Below, piece after piece: positions 16,346 to 25,038 of a stretch of DNA of 41,983 nucleotides (positions are counted from its first letter, which is position 1; each line of letters starts with the position of its first letter). The notes below the pieces were generated by a model, which did not search any database, was not told where the DNA came from, and saw only the letters and a list, made by a program, of their open reading frames with translations. The stretch lies in contig CANQAR010000024.1 of assembly GCA_947588845.1 (NCBI GenBank), positions 1-41,983 on the forward strand, in the 5' to 3' direction. The position numbers were made by a program, and so were the translations under genes. Source of the stretch: an uncultured Lachnospiraceae bacterium (lineage in GTDB: Bacteria > Bacillota > Clostridia > Lachnospirales > Lachnospiraceae).

Positions 16346-16855
16346 ATGGAACGGAAAAAAATTCCTGAGAAACGGAGAAAGCTTCAGGTTCAGGCGAAAA
16401 AACAAAAGGGAGTAATGCGTCCGTTAAAAGCGTCGTATACAGTGGAGGCATCCTTTTTGATGTCGATTACCCTTTTTGTACTTGCGGCTTTGATGATCTG
16501 CACATTTTATCTGCACGACAAGGCGGTTATGCAGGCGGTTGTCTGCGAGATTGCGTCTGCGGGCAGCAATATGGCGACAGAAGAAGAACAGAGACAGGTG
16601 ACTTCTGACTTAAAAAAGAATTTGACACAGAAAAGGCTGCTGGGGAGCAGAAATCTTTCAGGCCAGGTGAGTACGGGAAAGAAGGTCAGCGCAGACTGGA
16701 GCGGAAGTTATCTGGTGCCGGGACTGGCAATGGAATATTTTGCAGATAATAATCTGCCGATCCGGGTATCCTGGAGCAGCGAGAAGCTTCGGCCCGCGGA
16801 TATGATCCGGAAAATCAGAGGAGTCAGAAAACTGATCAGCGGAGGTACCGAGTGA
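16346..16855 (+). CDS. TadE-like pseudopilin
   Basis: The 169-residue protein has a basic N-terminus and KASYTVEASFLMSITLFVLAAL (about 33-55). This is a TadE-type prepilin segment with cleavage before SYTVE-like sequence, though the residue before the cut is Ala rather than Gly. The rest is extracytoplasmic. ATG 16346 is chosen because AAGGGGGA lies 7 bp upstream; the frame remains open back to 16301. The stop overlaps the GTG start of the FHA gene. Confidence 0.75.
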   Translation: MERKKIPEKRRKLQVQAKKQKGVMRPLKASYTVEASFLMSITLFVLAALMICTFYLHDKAVMQAVVCEIASAGSNMATEEEQRQVTSDLKKNLTQKRLLGSRNLSGQVSTGKKVSADWSGSYLVPGLAMEYFADNNLPIRVSWSSEKLRPADMIRKIRGVRKLISGGTE

Positions 16856-18564
16856 AGACAGAATATAAATCAGATTTGAAAAAAAATTATCTGGTCGTGG
16901 AACCTGAAGAGGAAGTAAATTCCGAGGATTATGACGTGCGCATGATGGAACAGAATCAGATCCAGGGATTCCTTCCCATGCAGGTGCGGAGGCTGGACGG
17001 AAGCTGTTATCTGTACTATGAAATTACATCCATGCAGCAGGTCGATCTTGTATATGGAAAAAGGCAGCTGCAGAATGATGATATTCGTCATATCTTTTCC
17101 GGCGTTAAGGATATACTGGAATCCGCCCGGAAATTTCTTCTCCGGCCTGGTCAGATTCTGCTTGATCCGCAGTACATGTATATGGAGATGCAGACCGGAA
17201 AGATCAGTGTCTGCTATCTGCCGGTGAAAGAGAACCGATTTTCTGTCCTTCCTCTTGCGGAATTTATATTGAAAAAGCTGAATCATGAAGATTCGGAGGC
17301 GGTTTCTCTGGGATATGACTTTTATCAGAAAGCAACCCAGCCCAATTTCAGCCTTTCCGATACGCTTCATGAGATGCTTGCCGGAGTATACCGCAAAGGA
17401 CAGGAAAATGGAACTGCATCCGGTTATGGAAAAGAGGAATACAGGAAAGAAGGGTACGGAAAAGAAGGGTACGAAGGGGAAGGATACAGAGAAGCAGGAC
17501 GTGGGAAGACGGGAAGCGCCGCCGGATATCACAGAGAAGAAGTCTGTGAAGCCATGAGAAATACCGGCGAAGAGGATGTCTATGAGGTATATCACAAAGA
17601 GAGGAGAAACACAGAGTCCAGGAAAAAGGGCGGCGGAAAAAAGAACAGAATATTTCAGGCGGTACATCCGGCAATTCTGATCCTGACGATTCTTTTATCG
17701 GCGGTTCTGGGAATTCTCCTGTATTTTCAGTGGCTTGGATTTACAGAAACGGGAGGTCTTTTTTTTATACTTTTGTCGGTATCGATTCTTGCAAACCGAT
17801 TCTGGAAAACCTGGATGGAAAAGAAACAGAAGAACAAAGACGGAAAAAGAAACGGCAGGGAAAAGAGAAAGCAAGTTCCGGAGTGGGAGAGGGATTCGTT
17901 TGAAGAAGCTTCTTATATGGAAGAAATGCAGAGACTGCGGGAAGAACTGTATGGATCCGAAAAGAAGGATGGACTGCGGGCGGAGGATAAATATGCGGAA
18001 GACGGCATGCCGCCGATGAAAACCGGATATGCGGAGGAAGAAAGAATACAGACAAAAACCAGGTATGCGCAGGAAACGGAAATACGGGCAAAAACAGAAC
18101 AGGCTGAAAAAGGAATACCTGTTGGAATGAAAGAAAAAAGGGGCAGCGAAGTTCCGAAAAAGAACTGGAGTACACAGGAAAAAAACAGCGGCTGCGGAGA
18201 AAGAACACAGTATCTTGGCGATGCGGAAACCTTTTCCGGATTATGTCTGGTCAGCGAATGGCCGGAGAAATATCCGCAGATTTTTATAAAAGACAAGATC
18301 CTGATCGTCGGAAAAAAGAGAAATCAGGCGGATATTATCCTGAACGAGGCGGCGGTCAGCAGGATACACGCGAGGCTGGAATATCACCAGGGCGGGTATT
18401 ATATAATGGATCTGGACAGCAGAAACGGCACGTATCTGAACGGCCTGCGGCTGATTCCGCGGGAACAGGTACGGATCAGAAACGGGGACAGGGTTGCATT
18501 TGCAAACATCAGCTATAGAGCGGTTGCGGAAGAAGAATCCGAGATGACACAACTATTGAGATAA
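16852..18564 (+). CDS. DUF6382-like membrane protein with C-terminal FHA domain
   Basis: The 570-residue protein has an N-terminal globular region (about 1-175, resembling DUF6382) and a Gly/Tyr/Glu-rich linker with GYGKEGYEGEGY repeats. Two membrane segments lie at about 275-320, then a long charged linker (about 320-440) and an FHA domain (about 470-560) with ILIVGKKRNQADI, SRIHARLE and DLDSRNGTYLNG. FHA domains bind phospho-threonine, so it may tie pilus assembly to Ser/Thr kinase signalling. It starts with GTG 16852 overlapping the previous stop, behind GGAGG. It appears to be the last gene of the Tad operon. Confidence 0.82.
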   Translation: MKTEYKSDLKKNYLVVEPEEEVNSEDYDVRMMEQNQIQGFLPMQVRRLDGSCYLYYEITSMQQVDLVYGKRQLQNDDIRHIFSGVKDILESARKFLLRPGQILLDPQYMYMEMQTGKISVCYLPVKENRFSVLPLAEFILKKLNHEDSEAVSLGYDFYQKATQPNFSLSDTLHEMLAGVYRKGQENGTASGYGKEEYRKEGYGKEGYEGEGYREAGRGKTGSAAGYHREEVCEAMRNTGEEDVYEVYHKERRNTESRKKGGGKKNRIFQAVHPAILILTILLSAVLGILLYFQWLGFTETGGLFFILLSVSILANRFWKTWMEKKQKNKDGKRNGREKRKQVPEWERDSFEEASYMEEMQRLREELYGSEKKDGLRAEDKYAEDGMPPMKTGYAEEERIQTKTRYAQETEIRAKTEQAEKGIPVGMKEKRGSEVPKKNWSTQEKNSGCGERTQYLGDAETFSGLCLVSEWPEKYPQIFIKDKILIVGKKRNQADIILNEAAVSRIHARLEYHQGGYYIMDLDSRNGTYLNGLRLIPREQVRIRNGDRVAFANISYRAVAEEESEMTQLLR

Positions 18565-18654
18565 ATAAAAAAATGTGTTAGAATCTGTTTCGTACAAAAC
18601 AATAATGGCATTGACAGATCTGTGCGTTGGGAAGGGAAGTCTGATGGAAAAGTT

Positions 18655-19269
18655 ATGGAAGAACTGAAGCGTTTTCTGAGAGCAAGGCAGCCGTTTAATC
18701 TTATGATTGTAATGATCAACATTGCAGTCCTCCTGATCCTGAGTTTTATGGGCAATGTAGAGAGCGCGGACTTTATGCTGGAGCATGGAGCGAATTATGC
18801 GCCTTTTGTCATAGAAAGACAGGAGTACTACAGACTGGTGACAAGTATGTTTCTTCATTTTGGACTGGATCACCTGATTAATAATATGCTGATCCTGATA
18901 TTTCTGGGCGATATGCTTGAACAGCTGGCAGGCAGGTTCAGGTATCTTCTGATTTATCTTGGGGGCGGAATTGCCGGAAATATACTTTCTGTAATATGGG
19001 ATATGAGGACCGGCAGCTTTGCGGTCTCAGCGGGAGCTTCCGGGGCTGTGTTTGCTGTAATCGGAGCTTTGATCTTTGTCGTTCTGCGCAGCCGGGGCCG
19101 GGTTGAGGGACTGACAGGACGGCGTCTGATCTTTATGGCGGCGCTGAGTGTTCTGGAAGGACTGACTTCTTCCGGAGTTGATAACAGCGCGCATATAGGA
19201 GGTCTGGCAGCAGGATTTCTGCTGGCGCTGCTTACCAATACGGGACGGAAGGAAAAAGTCCGTTTGTGA
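18655..19269 (+). CDS. rhomboid-family intramembrane serine protease
   Basis: The 204-residue protein has about six membrane helices. It shows the rhomboid motifs HFGLDHLINN, GASGAVFA (catalytic Ser) and NSAHIGGLAAG (catalytic His). It would cleave membrane proteins within the bilayer. The start is uncertain: ATG 18655 is used, while GTG 18622 is an in-frame alternative, and neither has a strong ribosome binding site. It lies 90 bp after the Tad locus on the same strand; a role in pilus processing is possible but not shown. Confidence 0.85.
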   Translation: MEELKRFLRARQPFNLMIVMINIAVLLILSFMGNVESADFMLEHGANYAPFVIERQEYYRLVTSMFLHFGLDHLINNMLILIFLGDMLEQLAGRFRYLLIYLGGGIAGNILSVIWDMRTGSFAVSAGASGAVFAVIGALIFVVLRSRGRVEGLTGRRLIFMAALSVLEGLTSSGVDNSAHIGGLAAGFLLALLTNTGRKEKVRL

Positions 19270-19388
19270 AAACTGCGGCCGGACAGGGACAGGCGCAGTC
19301 TGCGAAAGAATCCCTGCGAGTCCGGGAGATGTCAGAAATTTTGTGCAGAAAGTCTGTACAAAGAAAAGCAGGCGGAGATCTTCCGGGG

Positions 19389-20186
19389 TCAGTTCTCTGC
19401 TGCCGCGGCAGAGAGAGGCAGGGATATGCAGACGTCTGTGTATGTGTCAGGAGGAAGGGTATTTGTGGAAATGGTCACGTTTCCGCCGTGCCGCCTGGCG
19501 ATGTTCCTGACAATGCTCAGTCCAAGCCCTGTTCCGGAAGGCTTGTGTGTGACAAATGGGTCATAAATATCGGCAAGATATTCAGAAGGAATGCCGGGAC
19601 CGTTGTCACGGACATGCAGGAAGATAAAACCGTCAGAATATTCTGCAGAAATACAGATTTTTTTGCGGAAACCCGTATCTGTACCGACGAATTTCCCGTC
19701 AGAACTGTCGGTGCGGGACATCGATCGGGATTCTCCGCACAGAGCTTCCTGCGCGTTGCGCAGCAGATTCATCAGTGCTTCTTTCAGTTTTATTGCATCC
19801 GCCGGTACGGCCGGCAGACCTTCCGGTATTTCGAGGGAAAGCAGTATTCCATGTGATTCGATGGAAGGGCGGCACGCAGCGGCTATTGAAGCCAGAAAAT
19901 CGGCAGGGTTAAGCATTGCCAGCTTCAATACAGAACTGTTATTGAAGGAGGAAAGATCATTCAGGAGAAAGATTATATCCTGAACATCCTGCTTTATCTG
20001 TCCCCAAAGATTGCTGTCGGGAAGTTCCGGGTAACTTTTCTCAATAAGCTGAAGAGAACTGTATACGAGAGTCAGAGGATTTCTGATTTCGTGGGAAATC
20101 TTTGATACAAAATAATGATAGTAATGGTTCAGATCTTTGATGGCACTGCAGTCGGACCTGCAGGAAACGGAAGTTTGTTCTTTCAT
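19389..20186 (-). CDS. soluble orphan histidine kinase
   Basis: The 265-residue protein has the HisKA H-box SKISHEIRNPLT (about 28-40), N-box NLLRNAQEAL, G1 DNGPGIP and G2 GTGLGLSI. There is no membrane segment and almost no N-terminal sensor (about 25 residues), so it resembles NtrB-like or sporulation-type cytoplasmic kinases. No response regulator is adjacent. It converges with the rhomboid gene and diverges from the HIT gene. Confidence 0.85.
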   Translation of the reverse strand: MKEQTSVSCRSDCSAIKDLNHYYHYFVSKISHEIRNPLTLVYSSLQLIEKSYPELPDSNLWGQIKQDVQDIIFLLNDLSSFNNSSVLKLAMLNPADFLASIAAACRPSIESHGILLSLEIPEGLPAVPADAIKLKEALMNLLRNAQEALCGESRSMSRTDSSDGKFVGTDTGFRKKICISAEYSDGFIFLHVRDNGPGIPSEYLADIYDPFVTHKPSGTGLGLSIVRNIARRHGGNVTISTNTLPPDTYTDVCISLPLSAAAAEN

Positions 20187-20247
20187 GGAATCTCTCTTTT
20201 CTTTCTGGTAAATTTAACAGCTGCGTCTGGTGCATGCTGACAAAAAT

Positions 20248-20265
20248 AACTTTAGCATTAAAGTT
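20248..20265. promoter_or_regulatory. inverted repeat near the kinase transcription start
   Basis: AACTTTA-GCAT-TAAAGTT is a perfect 7-bp inverted repeat placed just downstream of the kinase's predicted -10 box. Its position fits an operator; no binding protein is known. Confidence 0.5.
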
Positions 20266-20267
20266 GT

Positions 20268-20294
20268 ATTATATCAATGATAATTTGTTGACAA
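20268..20294 (-). promoter_or_regulatory. probable promoter of the histidine kinase gene
   Basis: On the minus strand, TTGTCA (plus 20289-20294) and a perfect TATAAT (plus 20268-20273) have a 15-bp spacer. The -35 overlaps the -35 of the divergent HIT promoter, so the two may compete for polymerase. Confidence 0.55.
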
Positions 20295-20316
20295 TTTGCG
20301 ACAATATTTTTAATAT
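20288..20316 (+). promoter_or_regulatory. sigma-A promoter of the HIT gene
   Basis: A perfect TTGACA (20288-20293) and TAATAT (20311-20316) are separated by 17 bp, about 80 bp before the HIT start codon. Confidence 0.75.
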
Positions 20317-20397
20317 AGAGGGGACAGCATGTAGTTAAAGTTAAAGAAGTAAGGAGAGGAAAAGAGAGAAAAAAGAACAGAGAGGAGAGAAAACAAA

Positions 20398-20799
20398 ATG
20401 GAGAACAATTGTATTTTTTGTAAAATAGCAAACGGAGAAATCCCGTCTGCGACTTTGTACGAGGATGAAGAATTTCGTGTTATTCTGGATCTTGGCCCTG
20501 CATCCAAAGGACACGCTTTGATTCTTCCGAAGAAGCACGCTGCGGATTTATTCGAACTGCCGGACGAGACGGCGGGAAAAGCCATGGCGCTGGCAAAGAA
20601 GATCGCGGGCACCCTGAAGGAGGGACTGAAAGCAGACGGCATCAATGTTGTTCAGAACAATGGAGCCGCGGCAGGTCAGACAGTTTTTCATTTTCACATG
20701 CATTTGATTCCGAGATATCAGGGAGATACCGTTCAGGTGACCTGGACGCCGGGGACTTTGTCGGAAGAAGATAAGAATGAAATACTGAGTCTTTTCTGA
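20398..20799 (+). CDS. HIT-family nucleotide hydrolase/transferase
   Basis: The 133-residue protein starts CIFCKIANGEIPS and has the histidine triad HFHMHL near residue 100. These are hallmarks of Hint/HIT purine nucleoside phosphoramidases acting on AMP-linked substrates in the cytoplasm. Its length is normal for the family. GAGAGGAGAG lies before ATG 20398. A sigma factor gene follows 39 bp later on the same strand. Confidence 0.93.
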   Translation: MENNCIFCKIANGEIPSATLYEDEEFRVILDLGPASKGHALILPKKHAADLFELPDETAGKAMALAKKIAGTLKEGLKADGINVVQNNGAAAGQTVFHFHMHLIPRYQGDTVQVTWTPGTLSEEDKNEILSLF

Positions 20800-20838
20800 T
20801 TTTCTAAAAGACAACTACAAAAGAGGAAGGTTAACATA

Positions 20839-21369
20839 ATGGATAACAAGAATACAGTGTTTGAAACGTATTTCAGAAGATATAAGGATCTGGTCATACG
20901 TGCCGTAATGAGGAAATCGCAGGATTATCAGCTGGCACAGGAAATATGTCAGCAGGTATTCTGTTCGTTTTACTTTCATCTTGATGAGATCGATGAGGAT
21001 CTTGTCAAAGTATGGCTGTTAAAAACTACCAGGAATGCACTGGTGGATTATCTGAGAAAACCGAGTACGAGAAATGAAGTGGTACTCATGAACGATCTGC
21101 AGGAAAACGGGAATACGCTCACATATGCGGTTGTTGATTACTGTGAAGACAAGGTAATCAATCAGGATCTGACGGGAAGAATCCTGAGAGAAGTGAAAGC
21201 GGCAAATGAACTGTGGTATGAAGTGCTTCTCCTGATCTGCGTTTATGGGATGTCGCGTGAGGAAGCGGCGAAAAAGCTGCAGATATCCGATCAGGTGCTC
21301 AGAGCCAGATTGTACCGGGCCAGAAAATTCGTCAGAGAAAGGTTTGGAGACGAATACTGGAATAATTAA
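20839..21369 (+). CDS. ECF-type sigma-70 family factor
   Basis: The 176-residue protein has a sigma region 2 (FRRYKDLVIRAVMRKSQDYQLAQEICQQVF...VWLLKTTRNALVDYLRK) and a region 4 helix-turn-helix (YGMSREEAAKKLQISDQVLRARLYRARKFV). It lacks regions 1 and 3, as ECF factors do. GAGGAAGG precedes the ATG. No anti-sigma gene directly follows; a membrane protein of anti-sigma type is at 23007, beyond the opposite-strand murG. HIT and sigma probably share a transcript. Confidence 0.85.
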   Translation: MDNKNTVFETYFRRYKDLVIRAVMRKSQDYQLAQEICQQVFCSFYFHLDEIDEDLVKVWLLKTTRNALVDYLRKPSTRNEVVLMNDLQENGNTLTYAVVDYCEDKVINQDLTGRILREVKAANELWYEVLLLICVYGMSREEAAKKLQISDQVLRARLYRARKFVRERFGDEYWNN

Positions 21370-21556
21370 AACCTCTTTTTTGAAAGAAGGCAGCGGACAT
21401 GTCCTGAACGATTCAGGGTGGTCATTAACATATGCAATGAGGAATGTGAAACTATTAAAACAGCGATTTATGTAAGTCCATGATTCAGTATCTCATAAAG
21501 TGTTGGTGATCATTACACGAACAGGGCCCTGCCGACGGCTGATCTTCTGAATATGA

Positions 21557-21717
21557 TCGAGTAGGAGGCGGTTTTCTCTCCTGCTCGTCCGCGCGGCCCG
21601 GGTGCTGCGCCAGCAGCAATTTTCCCTTCCCGGGCCTGCGCATAAAGATAAGGGCAGGAACATCTGAACAGGCTGTTTCGTCTGTGTACAGGCGAAACAA
21701 TGCAGAATGTTCCTGCC
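21557..21717 (-). repeat. structured interspersed repeat, copy B, with murG terminator hairpin
   Basis: Read on the minus strand, just after murG, there is a long hairpin (GGCAGGAACAT against ATGTTCCTGCC, with an inner TGTTTCG/CGAAACA stem; plus 21652-21717). It is followed by CTTATCTTTAT and then the repeat body: GCGCAGGCCCGGG, an inner GCTGC/GCAGC stem, CCCGGGCCGCGC and a second hairpin around GAGCAGGAGAG and CCTCCTACTC. The rest of 21370-21556, between the convergent sigma and murG genes, shows no other gene. Confidence 0.8.
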
Positions 21718-21727
21718 AAACCTCTTT

Positions 21728-22792
21728 TTATCCGGTTATCTGAACGATGAGAGATATAATTGTGTTAACAGCATCGCTTACGTCACTTTTTTCCATTGCC
21801 CTGATATACTTTCCGCGGTTTTTATACAGATCCAGAATCGAGGAGAGAAGAAGATCAGGCGTAATGTTTTCTTCCTCAAGCATTTCACAGAACCCTTGTT
21901 TCCTGAAAGAGCGGGCATTTAATATCTGATCTCCACGGCTGGCTGCGGCAGAGAGAGGAATCAGGAGCATCGGCTTACGCAGGTCGAGCAGTTCGCAGAT
22001 TGCATTGGCGCCTGCACGGGAGACAACAACATCGGCCAGTGAAAAAAGATCGGCCAGTTCCTCCTGAATATATTCATACTGTACATAACCGGGAGTGCCT
22101 GTCAGCGTCTCATCCAGATTGCCCTTTCCGCACAGATGGACGATCTGGAAAGATTTCAGAAGCTCCGGGAGAATTCCGCGGATCGCGTTGTTTACGGCGA
22201 CAGATCCAAGACTGCCTCCGATGACGAGCAGAACAGGCTTCTGGGCGGTAAAGCCGCAGAAATTCAGCGCGCGGAGACGGTTCCCGCGGTGGAGCTGTTC
22301 CCGGATCGGGGATCCGGTAAGGACCGCCTTTCCTTTGGGGAGACAAGACACCGTCTCGGGGAAATTGCAGCACACCTTTGTCGCGGCAGGAATGGCAAGC
22401 CTGTTTGCCAGACCGGGCGTCATATCGGATTCATGAATGATGACCGGGATATGTAGTCTTTTCGCTGCCTGCACGACGGGGACAGTCACAAAACCGCCTT
22501 TGGAAAAGATAATATCGGGCTTCAGTTCCCTGAGAAGCTTTTTTGCCTGAAAGTATCCATTTATGACCCGAAACGGGTCTGAAAAATTTTTAAGATCAAA
22601 ATACCGGCGAAGTTTGCCGGAGGCGATTCCATGATAGGGAATGCCAAGTTCTTCAATCAGTTTTTTTTCGATACCATCGTAAGAACCGATGTACTGGATT
22701 TCATAGCCCTGCTGAACCAGACTTGGGATCAGGGCGATATTCGGGGTGACATGACCGGCGGTACCACCGCCTGTTAGAACAATACGTTTCAT
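21728..22792 (-). CDS. murG: UDP-GlcNAc:lipid-I GlcNAc transferase
   Basis: The 354-residue MurG turns lipid I into lipid II on the inner membrane face, the last cytoplasmic step of peptidoglycan precursor synthesis. It shows the N-terminal GGGTAGHVTPNIAL loop, GGFVTVPV, IIHESDMTPGLANR, a second G-loop VIGGSLGS, and SRAGANAICELL..PMLLIPLS for UDP-GlcNAc binding. Its length matches the family. It is isolated here, away from other mur/fts genes. Its 3' end is followed by a terminator hairpin and a structured repeat. Confidence 0.95.
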   Translation of the reverse strand: MKRIVLTGGGTAGHVTPNIALIPSLVQQGYEIQYIGSYDGIEKKLIEELGIPYHGIASGKLRRYFDLKNFSDPFRVINGYFQAKKLLRELKPDIIFSKGGFVTVPVVQAAKRLHIPVIIHESDMTPGLANRLAIPAATKVCCNFPETVSCLPKGKAVLTGSPIREQLHRGNRLRALNFCGFTAQKPVLLVIGGSLGSVAVNNAIRGILPELLKSFQIVHLCGKGNLDETLTGTPGYVQYEYIQEELADLFSLADVVVSRAGANAICELLDLRKPMLLIPLSAAASRGDQILNARSFRKQGFCEMLEEENITPDLLLSSILDLYKNRGKYIRAMEKSDVSDAVNTIISLIVQITG

Positions 22793-23006
22793 ACGTGACC
22801 TCCGGAATCAGAGTAATGTTGGAATCAGGCTGCCGCGGCAGCTTAAGATAAATGTGATACACACTGAGTGAATTCGACCGCACTGCAAGTGAATTTTAGA
22901 CTGTGCAGTTCTGAAAATATGTGCAGAGTCAGCGGGCGTCCACAGAGCGGGCATCATAGGTATAGTTTAACTGTAAACAGAAAAATGTCAAGAAGGGACT
23001 TAAAAA

Positions 23007-24095
23007 ATGAAAAAGACAGATAAAGCAGACCGCAGAAAAAATGATAAGATAGAGCCCTTTCACATCACGGATGAAATGCTTCTTGACCGCGAGATGGATG
23101 AGTTCCTGCGTCAGAGTATGATCGAGGAGGCAGACAGACTGGAAGAGGAGCTGAATTCGGATCCTGAGCTGATGGGGATCGGCGCGTCAGACGATCTGTT
23201 TTTGAAGATAAAAGCTCGGCTGCAGGAGATGGGTGCATGGGAAGAGGAAGAAGATAAGGAACAGGAAGACAGAGAAAGGAAAGAAAAAGAAGAAGCGGAG
23301 ACGGTGGAACCGGAAAATACAGAGGGTGTGGGAGAGAAGGCAGAGAAACCGGGAAATACAGAGGGTGAGAGAGAGAAGACGGCGGAACCGGAAAATACAG
23401 AGGATGTGAAAGAAAAGAAAAAGCAGGAGAATGTCTACCAGCTTCTCTCAGAAGAAGACAGGGAGGCCTTGGAGATCGGAAGGAAGGTCCGGACGCGGCG
23501 GAAGAAAAAGGGGAGATACTGGAAGCGGGCGGCGGTAGCTGTTGTCGTTCTTGCGGCGCTCCTTGCAGTGGGGATACAGGGAGGTGCGGACAGGAACTGG
23601 ATTCTGGGGGCGCTGGACAGGTTTATAACGGTTACAGGAAACAGACTTCGAATAGATTATCAGGATGATCAGGAGAATATGGAATTAAATGAAGCGGAAG
23701 AGAGGGAAGCATGGGAAAAGATTAAGAAGGAACTGAATATACCGGTGATTGAGTTTTTTTATAAGCCGGACGATATGATATTTAACAAAGTTTATATCTC
23801 GAAAAAAACAGGAGAGGCTAGAATGTTTTATTGGTATAGAGAGACTGTTGTACAAATTTATCTTGAGCCTAGAGGAAAAAATTCTTCAGTTTCTTTTATA
23901 TCGGAAGAAGACGCCTTTCTGCAGGATGTGATTATTAATAATCAGGAAATTGAGATAAAAATCTGGAATACAACGACGAAATCAGCGGAATCCTATGAGG
24001 CCTCTTTTGAATACCAGGATGCTCTGTATTTTATTAGCGGGCAGCTTCCTTTTGAGGAAATGGAAAAAATGATGGGCCTCATCTATCTGTATTAA
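23007..24095 (+). CDS. single-pass membrane protein, anti-sigma-like
   Basis: The 362-residue protein has an acidic cytoplasmic N-terminus (about 1-155) with an imperfect repeat at about 98-135 (ENTEGVGEKAE, NTEGEREKTAE, ENTEDVKEK). A basic stretch RTRRKKKGRYWKR precedes one membrane helix (about 172-190). An extracytoplasmic domain ends FEEMEKMMGLIYLY, which resembles DUF4367-type domains. Such proteins in Clostridia often act as anti-sigma or sensor proteins, but no zinc anti-sigma motif is visible. AAGGGA precedes ATG 23007. The ECF sigma gene is 1.6 kb away. Confidence 0.6.
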   Translation: MKKTDKADRRKNDKIEPFHITDEMLLDREMDEFLRQSMIEEADRLEEELNSDPELMGIGASDDLFLKIKARLQEMGAWEEEEDKEQEDRERKEKEEAETVEPENTEGVGEKAEKPGNTEGEREKTAEPENTEDVKEKKKQENVYQLLSEEDREALEIGRKVRTRRKKKGRYWKRAAVAVVVLAALLAVGIQGGADRNWILGALDRFITVTGNRLRIDYQDDQENMELNEAEEREAWEKIKKELNIPVIEFFYKPDDMIFNKVYISKKTGEARMFYWYRETVVQIYLEPRGKNSSVSFISEEDAFLQDVIINNQEIEIKIWNTTTKSAESYEASFEYQDALYFISGQLPFEEMEKMMGLIYLY

Positions 24096-24173
24096 AAAAA
24101 TATGAAAAAACAGCGTAACAAAAAAGGAAGTATTACGTTTATATAATTGTAACGCAAAAGAAAGGAGAAAGAG

Positions 24174-24662
24174 GTGAGAATAAAAAAATTAAAAACACTG
24201 TTATCTGTGCTGATGCTGTTCTGTATGCTGCTCAATTGTATGAATGTGATGGCTGCCGACGAACATCTCGGGGAAATTGTGGATGGCTCCGTATTGACAG
24301 ATGACCAAAAGGCGGAATCGACGGTGGATTCCCGTCTGCGCGGGGTTTTCCTTGCGCATGGGATGTGCGGAATCCAAAATGACGGAAATCACAAGATCAC
24401 GGTCAATGGAAGCACTGATTGCTATGTGACCTGCGACAAGGTGAAACTTACCTTGGGTGTGGAGCGGCTGGTTGACGGTTCCTGGAAATCCTACAAGATC
24501 ATTGGAACTAAGACTGCGTACAACAATTACACGGTATCGAAGGTAAAGCAGCTGACGGTGGAGGGCGGCTACTACTACCGGGTAAAAAGCGCTCATGTCG
24601 CGATCGAGGGCGATACAGTGGAGACACTTGGAGGAGAAACTAATGGCATCTGGGTCAATTAG
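24174..24662 (+). CDS. small secreted protein of unknown function (DUF6147-like)
   Basis: The 162-residue protein starts with GTG 24174 behind AAAGGAGA. It has a clear signal peptide (VRIKKLKTLLSVLMLFCMLLNCMNVMAA) with a likely cut after MAA. The mature part is about 135 residues and looks like a beta-rich fold, with paired Cys in DCYVTCDK. It resembles short secreted Lachnospiraceae proteins sometimes labelled DUF6147; this label is a recollection, not a search result. The gap from 24663 to 25038 follows it. Confidence 0.7.
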   Translation: MRIKKLKTLLSVLMLFCMLLNCMNVMAADEHLGEIVDGSVLTDDQKAESTVDSRLRGVFLAHGMCGIQNDGNHKITVNGSTDCYVTCDKVKLTLGVERLVDGSWKSYKIIGTKTAYNNYTVSKVKQLTVEGGYYYRVKSAHVAIEGDTVETLGGETNGIWVN

Positions 24663-25038
24663 CGGCTGCTGCGTGATCCGCGCTTCTACCTGTAGGGAAG
24701 AGTCTGCTCAGCTTTTAATCTGAGAAGTGGAGAACTGAAACTCTTTGCCCGCGGGACAGGGAGACTGTGAAGTTTCTGCCTGGCGGCAGGGGACCGCGCG
24801 CTCCGTCCGAAACGGAGATTTACAATTGAATATCGCCGCCATGTTTTCTTAGGTTACTTATGGAAAATGTGGCATAACAGGGGATGAGGGTAATTAAGAG
24901 AACAGGACTTTAATTACATGCTGAACCTCTTCCTCTGTGCAAGATCCTGGGAGTTATTTGCTATTGCTGTGGAGTATGGCGCCGGAACCAGGGCCTCCAG
25001 CGCTGTATGAGGCAGAAATTGATTTGGGGAGAAGTACA
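24663..25038 (+). other. intergenic stretch without a recognisable gene
   Basis: Only small structures are visible: a hairpin CTCCGT-CCGA-ACGGAG near 24800-24820, and an 8-bp inverted repeat GTAATTAA (24890-24897) against TTAATTAC (24910-24917). The upstream extension of the next reading frame, from 24937, lacks a ribosome binding site and is not counted as coding. Confidence 0.5.

Noticed and set aside
19266-19856. A 196-residue plus-strand frame after the rhomboid gene
   Set aside because: It is antisense to the histidine kinase, whose H, N and G boxes are all intact on the other strand.
24937-25038. N-terminal extension of the unknown protein at 25039
   Set aside because: The extension lacks a ribosome binding site, while ATG 25039 has a well-placed GGGGAGAA.
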